Assembly: GCA_039024315.1 (NCBI GenBank)
Contig: JBCCQN010000151.1
Coordinates: 1-19,981, forward strand
DNA length: 19,981 bases
Direction of reading: 5' to 3'
Origin: JBCAWW01 sp039024315
GTDB taxonomy: Bacteria; Bacteroidota; Bacteroidia; J057
Numbering within the stretch: position 1 is the stretch's first letter; each line of letters opens with the position of its first letter. The position numbers and the translations under genes are program-made. This document shows, piece after piece, positions 6,141 through 12,224 of the stretch. Below the pieces are notes generated by a model. The model saw nothing but the letters and a program-made list of their open reading frames with translations. It was not told the DNA's origin and searched no databases.

Positions 6141-8171
6141 ATGCACAAAACGATTAGACTACTACTACTGATCTGGTTTCCCTCGCTCCTTTGGGCGCAA
6201 AGTCCAGATCCTTGGCAGATTACGGCCAGCGATTTTGATCCTTCAGACTATTTTGGGATTAGCGTGGCCAATGGCATGATTGGTTTAGTTTCTTCGCCTG
6301 AGCCTATGCAATCGAGCGCGGTAGTGCTCAACGGCATTTATGACAATTATCAAAGAGGCCGTGTCAGCAATATTTTGCAAGTTTTCGATCCAGTCTCCTT
6401 GGTGTTGCAAGTGGATGGTACCGAGCTCTCTGGCAAAAATGTGCGCGATTTTGCGCAGACCTTGGATATGCGTCAGGCTAAGTTGAGTACGAGTTTTTCC
6501 TTCGGACAACGCTTATCCGTAACCCACGAACTCATGGCCTTGCGCCACTTGCCGCATACTGCTCTGGCTATCGTAACCCTAGAAGCCAAGGAGGACATCG
6601 AAATTCAGGCCCGTAGCTTGATCAAATCCCCAGACCATTTGCGGGATGTCCGCAACACCTTCGCTACTATAGATCGGCCGCATGTAACCGTGCCTCTGCT
6701 GACATCGGTTGGCAAGAGTCCTACGGGAGTTCATACGGTAGCTGCTTCTAATTCGATTATTTTTCCGGAGGCTCATGGTGAGGAGCCGGAAGTCATTCAT
6801 ATTGACTGGGACTTTAATCGCCACTGGATGTCCTTTGATCGTTCGCTGAAGGCGGGAGAGACTTATACCTTTGCCGTTGTCTCCTCCATCTCCTCTACCG
6901 AGCACAATGCAGACCCCTTCAACGAAGCCGAGCGGCTGACCCTATTTGCGCGCCTGGAAGGCACTGAGCGGCTACTCAAGCGCCACAATGAGGCCTGGGA
7001 TAAGCTCTGGCAAAGCGATATCACGATCGAAGGCGACCCTCAAGTACAACAGGAAGTGCATGCTGCGATCTATCACCTCTACAGCTTTGCTCGTGAGGGT
7101 ACTGCTTACAGCCTTTCTCCGATGGGTCTTTCTGGTCTAGGCTACAACGGTCATGTTTTTTGGGATACAGAGATTTGGATGTATCCGCCTTTGTTGATGC
7201 TTCAGCCCGAGATAGCCAAGAGTCTCTTAGAGTATCGCTTTGAGCGGATGGATGCCGCCCGGGCGAACGCTTTTTCTCATGGTTATAAAGGCGTGATGTT
7301 TCCCTGGGAGTCTGCCGACGACGGGGGCGAAGAAACCCCTATTTGGGCCCTTACTGGTCCTTTTCAGCATCATATCACGGGCGATGTGGGTTGGGCCTTC
7401 TGGAAGTATTATGAGGTAACTGGCGACAAAGAGTGGCTGCGCGATCGTGGCTATCCAATGCTCAAAGAAGTTGCTGACTTCTGGGCCAGTCGAGTAGAGC
7501 GAGAAGGTCCAGACGCTTATCATATCCGCAACGTAATCGGCGCCAACGAATACGAAGAGAATATAGACGACAATGCTTATACCAACGGTATGGCAAGAGT
7601 GGTGTTGGGCTACGCTACTCAGGCGGCGGAAGAATTAGGACTAGTACCAGATCCTGATTGGGCGCATGTAGCTGCCAACATTCCGATCTTAACGTTCCCC
7701 GACGGGGTGACAAAAGAAAATGCAAGCTACACCGGAGCCATCATCAAGCAAGCAGACGTCAATTTGCTTTCTTATCCCTTGGACGTGATCCGCGACGAAA
7801 AGCAAATCCGTAAAGACTTAGCCTATTATGAAACTCGGATGGATCCAGCAGGACCGGCCATGGGCTTTGCGGTATTGGCGACCTTATACGCTCGGCTCGG
7901 TGAGCCCGAAAAGGCTTATGAGATCTTCATCAAAAGCTATCGCCCCAATATGGTGCCTCCCTTTGCCGTGATCTCAGAGATGGTTGATGGCAATAATCCT
8001 TACTTCGCCACGGGGGCAGGGGGCTTGCTACAGACGGTGATCAATGGCTTTGGGGGTCTAGAAATTACCAGCGAAGGCATTATGCAGGAGAAGACGAAGT
8101 TGCCCAAGTCTTGGAAGAGCCTTACCATCACGGGAATCGGTAAAGATGAGCAGACTTATATGGTGAAGTAG
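6141..8171 (+). CDS. Periplasmic GH65 alpha-glucosidase, probable kojibiose-type hydrolase
   Basis: A 676-residue glycoside hydrolase of family 65. Residues 1-19 are a signal peptide (cleavage expected after LWA), so it acts outside the cytoplasm. The N-terminal beta-sandwich (about 25-290) precedes the (alpha/alpha)6 barrel. GHVFWDTEIWMYP lies at 337-349. The general acid is Glu470 in IGANEYEENIDDNAYTN, and KQADV is at 536-540. GH65 phosphorylases bind phosphate with an S-x-S/H loop late in the barrel. Here the loop reads PPFAVISEMVDGNNPYF, and Glu613 is well placed to be the second catalytic carboxylate of an inverting hydrolase. This arrangement is known from bacterial alpha-1,2-glucosidases (kojibiose hydrolases) and human PGGHG. 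The exact substrate is inferred. It stands alone, with no SusC/SusD genes nearby, and ends in a strong terminator. Confidence 0.88.
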   Translation: MHKTIRLLLLIWFPSLLWAQSPDPWQITASDFDPSDYFGISVANGMIGLVSSPEPMQSSAVVLNGIYDNYQRGRVSNILQVFDPVSLVLQVDGTELSGKNVRDFAQTLDMRQAKLSTSFSFGQRLSVTHELMALRHLPHTALAIVTLEAKEDIEIQARSLIKSPDHLRDVRNTFATIDRPHVTVPLLTSVGKSPTGVHTVAASNSIIFPEAHGEEPEVIHIDWDFNRHWMSFDRSLKAGETYTFAVVSSISSTEHNADPFNEAERLTLFARLEGTERLLKRHNEAWDKLWQSDITIEGDPQVQQEVHAAIYHLYSFAREGTAYSLSPMGLSGLGYNGHVFWDTEIWMYPPLLMLQPEIAKSLLEYRFERMDAARANAFSHGYKGVMFPWESADDGGEETPIWALTGPFQHHITGDVGWAFWKYYEVTGDKEWLRDRGYPMLKEVADFWASRVEREGPDAYHIRNVIGANEYEENIDDNAYTNGMARVVLGYATQAAEELGLVPDPDWAHVAANIPILTFPDGVTKENASYTGAIIKQADVNLLSYPLDVIRDEKQIRKDLAYYETRMDPAGPAMGFAVLATLYARLGEPEKAYEIFIKSYRPNMVPPFAVISEMVDGNNPYFATGAGGLLQTVINGFGGLEITSEGIMQEKTKLPKSWKSLTITGIGKDEQTYMVK

Positions 8172-8192
8172 ATAAAGCACCTATTTACCATG

Positions 8193-8233
8193 GCCAAGGG
8201 AGGAGCAGCTTCGCTTTTGCCTTGGCTTTTTTT
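8193..8233 (+). terminator. Rho-independent terminator of the GH65 gene
   Basis: GCCAAGG (8193-8199) pairs perfectly with CCTTGGC (8220-8226), with a 20-base loop that can fold further. Seven T residues follow directly (8227-8233). It lies 22 bases after the GH65 stop codon. Confidence 0.75.
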
Positions 8234-8239
8234 GTTTTA

Positions 8240-8405
8240 CCGCTGCGCGGAACGCTTATCTCTAAGCGACAAGGCAGTGCCTTGTCGCATACAATTTCGA
8301 CAGAGCCCGACAGGGCGACGAGAAATGTATATGCGGTAGGTGCGCGCAGGCATGCCGCACCAGACGAGACAAGCGTTCCGCACTCCCGAGAGCTTTCGGG
8401 AGTAA
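8240..8405. repeat. Palindrome-rich gene-free island (REP/MITE-like or structured RNA)
   Basis: This stretch between the two facing terminators holds nested inverted repeats. Outer arms at 8247-8262 and 8366-8381 match at 15 of 16 positions, enclosing 135 bp. Inside are a perfect repeat with 11-bp arms and a 1-base spacer (8266-8276 and 8278-8288), a 4-bp stem GCCC-GACA-GGGC (8305-8316), and a repeat with 6-bp arms GGTGCG/CGCACC (8339-8361). Just outside is an 8-bp stem ACTCCCGA/TCGGGAGT (8382-8403). Open frames across it are likely by-products of the palindromes. The arm sequence recurs in other parts of the window. It could be a non-autonomous mobile element, a REP/BIME-like mosaic or a structured RNA. 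I do not recognise the family. Confidence 0.75.
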
Positions 8406-8409
8406 GCCT

Positions 8410-8444
8410 AAAAAAAATGCCCAATGCCGAAGACTCGACATTGG
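8410..8444 (-). terminator. Rho-independent terminator of the SPOR-domain gene
   Basis: Read on the minus strand, CCAATGTCGA pairs with TCGGCATTGG in a 10-bp stem with one G-T wobble and a 4-base loop. The stem is followed three bases later by eight T residues (8417 down to 8410). It lies just past the stop codon of the SPOR-domain gene and faces the GH65 terminator across the palindrome island. Confidence 0.75.
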
Positions 8445-8470
8445 ACCATGATATATTTTACGGGACAATC

Positions 8471-9073
8471 TTAGTTATCCTCTTCTTCCTCCTCGCGCTC
8501 AGGTGGGCCAAAATTGACCGTATCTGGGGCTACAAAAGCACTGGGAAAGTTTTCTTTGAGTTGGCGGCAGAATAAAACTGCTTCTTCTTTATCGATAAAA
8601 TCTCCTACTCTGACGACATAGTTAGGTGCACGATAAGTCAGGTAATTGGGGACGCCGGGATAATTGCTCATCAAGGCGCTCTTGGTAGAGAGGGCACCTT
8701 GGCGACCGACATTGGCGTAAATCTGTACTCTATAGCCGGGTAGTTTATCGATCCGCTTTTTGAGGACGGAGTCGCGCGCTACTAATTGATTGAGGCGCTG
8801 GTCTACGTCTAAATAAACCTTACGGCCTCCCATAAAAAGAGGCTCTAAGCTAGTGGCGTTGGGGTCTGGAGCCACAACTTCTACCACTTCCACCTCAGGC
8901 GGTTCTGGCATTTCGAAGTTGCGACGGTCGCGATACGAAGAGACTTCTTCTCTTTCGTATTTGTAGTATTGGTCTTTGTTTTTGTCTTTGTCCCCGCCTT
9001 TTTTCTTTTCTCCTCCGGCAAAGGCTGGTTGGAGCAAAAAGAGCGAGAGAAAAAGGAGTGTAAATAGTCGCAT
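8471..9073 (-). CDS. Exported SPOR-domain protein
   Basis: A 200-residue exported protein. Residues 1-19 are a signal peptide (AFA before Gly20). A Lys/Asp/Gly-rich charged linker follows (about 20-37), then a low-complexity Glu/Val/Pro segment (55-70). A SPOR domain (about 112-186, GYRVQIYANVGRQGA through NYVVRVGDFIDKEEA to FVAPDTV) comes next, and the tail is strongly acidic (EREEEEEDN). SPOR domains bind septal peptidoglycan stripped of stem peptides, which suggests a role in cell division or wall remodelling. The catalytic partner is unknown. There is no enzyme domain. It is transcribed alone, with a -7-like motif 24 bases before the ATG and its own terminator. Confidence 0.87.
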   Translation of the reverse strand: MRLFTLLFLSLFLLQPAFAGGEKKKGGDKDKNKDQYYKYEREEVSSYRDRRNFEMPEPPEVEVVEVVAPDPNATSLEPLFMGGRKVYLDVDQRLNQLVARDSVLKKRIDKLPGYRVQIYANVGRQGALSTKSALMSNYPGVPNYLTYRAPNYVVRVGDFIDKEEAVLFCRQLKENFPSAFVAPDTVNFGPPEREEEEEDN

Positions 9074-9097
9074 AATTCATGCTTAGGGTTACGGGAA

Positions 9098-9105
9098 CAA
9101 AAATA
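9098..9105 (-). promoter_or_regulatory. Candidate Bacteroidota -7 element for the SPOR gene
   Basis: On the minus strand this reads TATTTTTG, matching the Bacteroidota -7 consensus TAnnTTTG. It ends 24 bases before the start codon. No clear TTTG box is seen about 20 bases further upstream, so the call is tentative. Confidence 0.35.
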
Positions 9106-9196
9106 CGCAATTCTTCCCGATAACTTAATACGAAAAAAAACGCAAAATTATTGAGAGAGATTGCAACCAAATGGGATCCGTATGCTTCTATAAGGA

Positions 9197-9217
9197 AAGC
9201 GTATTACTTTTACGCTT
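9197..9217. repeat. Inverted repeat upstream of the small lipoprotein gene
   Basis: AAGCGTA (9197-9203) and TACGCTT (9211-9217) are perfect 7-bp arms with a 7-base loop. They lie 25 bases before the lipoprotein ATG in the divergent intergenic region, and could be an operator or a 5'-UTR hairpin. No T-run follows. Confidence 0.4.
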
Positions 9218-9241
9218 ATTCGTTTGTTGGATTTTGACACT

Positions 9242-9463
9242 ATGCACAAACATTTACTCGTAATATTGCTATTGGCGATGAGCCTCTTGACGGCTTGTAG
9301 CAGTGTTGAAGCGCCGATGAAACCCATTCCGGTCAATTGGTCGGAAGTGAGTGAGTCCCCCATGGAGACTGACCTTCGCGAAATTGAAGAGGATGAGCCC
9401 CAAGCTGATCCTGCTTTACGGATTTCGTTTTATCGTTTTAGCTTCGTGATTGATTGGTTCTAA
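9242..9463 (+). CDS. Small lipoprotein of unknown function (73 aa)
   Basis: I do not recognise the family. The start at 9242 is preferred over an in-frame ATG six codons upstream because it places MHKHLLVILLLAMSLLTAC at the N-terminus, a clean lipoprotein signal with lipobox LTAC and lipidated Cys19. The mature protein is only about 55 residues. It is acidic in the middle (METDLREIEEDEPQADP) and ends in an aromatic strand-like tail, RISFYRFSFVIDWF, with a C-terminal Phe. Such a tail could be a membrane-interacting strand, but that is a guess. It is divergent from the SPOR gene and ends two bases before the converging PKD gene. Confidence 0.7.
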   Translation: MHKHLLVILLLAMSLLTACSSVEAPMKPIPVNWSEVSESPMETDLREIEEDEPQADPALRISFYRFSFVIDWF

Positions 9464-9465
9464 AC

Positions 9466-10575
9466 CTAGTAGATTAGGATCAACGTCCTCTTTTCGGCAA
9501 TGAGGACCCCCTCTCCGTCTTGGGCACGGAGGACAAAGCTATATTCCCCTTCTGGTAAACGCTTGCCCTTAGGATCGGCTCCATTCCATTTGAAATTAGG
9601 ATCTTCAGTGTAAAAGACTCGATTACCTTCTAAGTCAAACACTTCTATTTGAAAATTACTCAAATCGTGATATTTGATTTGAAAGTAATCGTTGAAGCCG
9701 TCATTATTGGGAGAAAAGGCAGTGGGGATCTCCACACCACTCTTTTTGATCACATTGAGCGTTTTGCGTAAGGTTTCTTTACAGCCATTTTCGTCAACAA
9801 TGCTGACACTTACCTCATATTTCCCCGGATAGCGATATTCGTGAGTAGGGGCAGCTTCAGTGGCACCCTCACCATCGCCAAAGTTCCAGGTCCAATGTTG
9901 TATTGGTAAAGTGGATTCTAAGCCAAAACTGACTTCTGCTACTGGAAGACTTGGTCGCTCAGGATACTGCACCAATCGAGTCTGATTGGGAGGAAAGACT
10001 TGAACTTGGATATTGACTCTTTCGCTTTCGCAGCTATTTTGATCTCGGCTAGCGAGGAAAAAAGATTGAGATTGTTCTAGCGGAGGTAAGCTCAATTTAT
10101 GGCCGCTAAAAAACGCTTCTCCTCCTTCGGCTTGCTGGTACCAAACGATTTGTTGATTACTGGCTGGAGTATTGGTCTGGAGCAGGACCGGCTTACCTGC
10201 ACAACTTTGCGTTGCGTAAGGTAAGGGGGCTTGCGGGGGTTGATGAATTTTGATTTTTTTGCTTAGGCGGTAAGTTTCTCCATCTAATAGAGTAATGCTG
10301 AGGCTAACTAAAAAGGTGCCTTCACGTCTAAACTTATGCTTGATTTTGTTTCCTTCTACGGGGGACGTACCATCGCCAAAAGACCAAAGTCGTCTTCTGA
10401 CTTCAGCTGATCGCAAGATGGATTTATCTTCAAAGACGGTATTAGAATTTAAACAAGGCGAGCTGACAGAAAAATCAAGGTCGGGTTTACTGCTGATAAG
10501 GCTAGCCTGAAGTTCCGGCATAAGCGCTCCCCCCCAAAGGTGGAGAATCAGCCCCGACAATAAAAAAAAGCGCAT
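9466..10575 (-). CDS. T9SS type B cargo with PKD and Ig-like domains
   Basis: A 369-residue secreted protein. The start at 10575 is chosen because it opens directly with a hydrophobic signal peptide (MRFFLLSGLILHLWGG); an upstream in-frame ATG would add 33 residues that look non-coding. Domains in order are PKD 1 (about 34-110, FGDGT at 66-70), an Ig-like domain of the CHU_C-associated kind (about 115-195, with Cys125 and Cys182 probably paired), PKD 2 (about 200-275, FGDGEG), and the gliding-motility-associated type B sorting domain (about 282-369, IPTAFSPNNDGFNDYFQI to YSFVLRAQDGEG). The tail directs export by the T9SS and retention at or release from the surface. It has no enzymatic domain, so it is probably an adhesin or structural surface protein. 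Confidence 0.9.
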   Translation of the reverse strand: MRFFLLSGLILHLWGGALMPELQASLISSKPDLDFSVSSPCLNSNTVFEDKSILRSAEVRRRLWSFGDGTSPVEGNKIKHKFRREGTFLVSLSITLLDGETYRLSKKIKIHQPPQAPLPYATQSCAGKPVLLQTNTPASNQQIVWYQQAEGGEAFFSGHKLSLPPLEQSQSFFLASRDQNSCESERVNIQVQVFPPNQTRLVQYPERPSLPVAEVSFGLESTLPIQHWTWNFGDGEGATEAAPTHEYRYPGKYEVSVSIVDENGCKETLRKTLNVIKKSGVEIPTAFSPNNDGFNDYFQIKYHDLSNFQIEVFDLEGNRVFYTEDPNFKWNGADPKGKRLPEGEYSFVLRAQDGEGVLIAEKRTLILIY

Positions 10576-10969
10576 ATTCAGGTTATTCAGAAAAGATGAG
10601 CTAGGAGATTTGAGAGTCCCCCAGCATATAATGATGCGTATTTGTGGTTCAATTGTTAGGGAATCAAGGTTCAAACGTCAATTTTGCTGCCCAAACGGTC
10701 GTTTTTTGCGCTTGTGGAGCAAATACTAAATAAGCTTTTTGTAGCCAAAAAAATTCTATCAGTGTTAGATCATGGCCTAAATTGCGAGAAAAAGCAATAG
10801 TTTACCACTTGCCTTATTTTTCTGTATTTATGGAATTTGTGTAGCAAAGCCATCTTAGCAATGAAAATATGATAGAGAGGGTCTGGGATTAAATACCAGA
10901 TTGTCAATGTCCAGACGTAATAAATCTGAAAATATATTATCTTTGCTGGCCGTATTACGGGTTTTCGTC
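10576..10969. other. Divergent intergenic region, 394 bases
   Basis: This AT-rich region separates the PKD gene from the PstS-like gene and must carry promoters for both. The only motif I can point to is the TATCTTTG near its right end. No RNA gene, strong hairpin or convincing small ORF was seen. Both flanking frames extend into it, but the extensions do not look like protein-coding sequence. Confidence 0.6.
10938..10945 (+). promoter_or_regulatory. Candidate Bacteroidota -7 element for the PstS-like gene
   Basis: TATCTTTG matches the -7 consensus TAnnTTTG and ends 24 bases before the ATG at 10970. This is the same distance as the candidate in front of the SPOR gene. No TTTG box was found at the usual spacing upstream. 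Transcription from here would exclude the in-frame ATG at 10901, supporting the lipoprotein start at 10970. Confidence 0.4.
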
Positions 10970-12007
10970 ATGAAAGAAATAACGCACACTATCATTGTTG
11001 GGATATGTTTGCAGCTCCTCTGGAGTTGTGCACCAGCTCCCCAGCCTAAGAGTCAGGCGGAATCCCCGACTATTGCACCCGAAAAAGTGCCCTTGGCAGA
11101 ACAGACCTCTACCATCGGTACCGCGATAATTAGCGTTGATGAAACGCTCAAGCCTATTATCGAAGCAGAAGTAGCGGTCTTTGAAGCGCTTTATCCTAAT
11201 GCCAAAGTCTTTCCGCGTTACTATCCTGGCGAACAAGCCATCCGTGAAATGCTCACCAATGACACTATTCGCCTAGCGATCAGTAGTAGAGAGCTGACGG
11301 AGGAAGAGACGGCCATACTACTAAGACGTAATATCAACCCCACCTATGCCACGGTTTTGATTGATGGGATCATTCTCATTGTCAATCCCAAAAATCCGGT
11401 GCGTAAGCTTAGCCACGCTCAGATGCTAGATGTCCTCTCAGGCAAAATTAAAAGCTGGCAAGAATTAGATCCAGAAGCGCCAGAAGGCGAAATTGTAGCG
11501 GTGTTTGAACATGCCGAGAGCAGTACAGTTCGCTATCTCCAAGATAGCATCATGCAGGGACGACCTCTATTGAGTAATCGTTATGCCAAGACGCCTACTG
11601 ATGCCTTGTTTGACTACGTCAAGACTCAGGAGCGAGCCTTAGGAATTGTTGGCTATGGTTGGGTGAGTGATCGGGATGATCCAGAAATGCGCGCCCTACT
11701 AGAAGGTACTAAAATGCTTCAATTGGGCCGAGACCCTAATAAAGAAACTATCTGTGGCTACGATAAGGAGCATTACGGTCCATATCAAGCCTTTTTATAC
11801 GACGAGTGTTATCCACTGGCTCGCCCGATTAAGACGATCTTACGGGAAGAGCGCCATCTAGTGGGGACTGGATTTGTCTCTTTTCTCGATGGGCCACGTG
11901 GACAACGGGCGATTCATAAGTCGGGACTTGCTACCGCACATACGATCCCTCGTCGGGTAACATTTCCGCCTAAAGAAGGGGCGGAAGATATCAAACAAAG
12001 TAGATAA
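10970..12007 (+). CDS. PstS-like phosphate-binding lipoprotein
   Basis: A 345-residue substrate-binding protein of the PstS-like family (PF12849). The start at 10970 gives a lipoprotein signal, MKEITHTIIVGICLQLLWSC, with Cys20 lipidated; an in-frame ATG 23 codons upstream would bury it. The core shows IGTAIISVDETLKPIIEA at the start, then RLAISSRELT, the VLIDGIILIVNPKNPVRKLS segment, and SGKIKSWQEL followed by the HAESSTVRY anion loop. Periplasmic PstS proteins deliver phosphate to PstCAB, but no transporter genes are nearby. In Bacteroidota a PstS-like gene is often next to a TPR gene and TonB/ExbBD genes, and the following gene is indeed a TPR protein. Its role may therefore be in an envelope process rather than classic phosphate uptake. 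Confidence 0.87.
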   Translation: MKEITHTIIVGICLQLLWSCAPAPQPKSQAESPTIAPEKVPLAEQTSTIGTAIISVDETLKPIIEAEVAVFEALYPNAKVFPRYYPGEQAIREMLTNDTIRLAISSRELTEEETAILLRRNINPTYATVLIDGIILIVNPKNPVRKLSHAQMLDVLSGKIKSWQELDPEAPEGEIVAVFEHAESSTVRYLQDSIMQGRPLLSNRYAKTPTDALFDYVKTQERALGIVGYGWVSDRDDPEMRALLEGTKMLQLGRDPNKETICGYDKEHYGPYQAFLYDECYPLARPIKTILREERHLVGTGFVSFLDGPRGQRAIHKSGLATAHTIPRRVTFPPKEGAEDIKQSR

Positions 12008-12029
12008 GCAGGCTTTTTTCTCGCAAAGT

Positions 12030-12044
12030 TTAACAAAGTGTTAA
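12030..12044. promoter_or_regulatory. Palindrome upstream of the first TPR gene
   Basis: TTAACA-AAG-TGTTAA is a perfect 6-bp inverted repeat with a 3-base spacer, 181 bases before the TPR start codon and just after the PstS-like gene. It has the size of a regulator binding site. The regulator is unknown. Confidence 0.35.
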
Positions 12045-12224
12045 CGTGTGAGACCTCAAGCCATACGTTTATGTCAAAAGAGTAAAGAGTAGAAAAAATG
12101 CAGTATTGAACGATAAGAATAAGGAATACCATCAAGAGAATTGATAACATCAGCCTCTTTGTTCTTAGCACTAGATACTCATCATTTTAAACCTTGAATA
12201 AGTTAATTCAAACTATCTAAGACT

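Noticed and set aside
8222..8575. 117-codon open frame on the plus strand across the palindrome island
   Set aside because: It runs through the GH65 terminator tail and the nested inverted repeats and ends inside the SPOR gene on the opposite strand. The protein shows no domain or signal. Opposing frames over the same palindromes are open too, which is expected from repeat composition.
11914..12171. 85-codon minus-strand frame with a hydrophobic N-terminus behind the PstS-like gene
   Set aside because: It overlaps the end of the PstS-like gene by 94 bases, and its hydrophobic stretch comes from AT-rich intergenic sequence. No recognisable family or convincing start signal.
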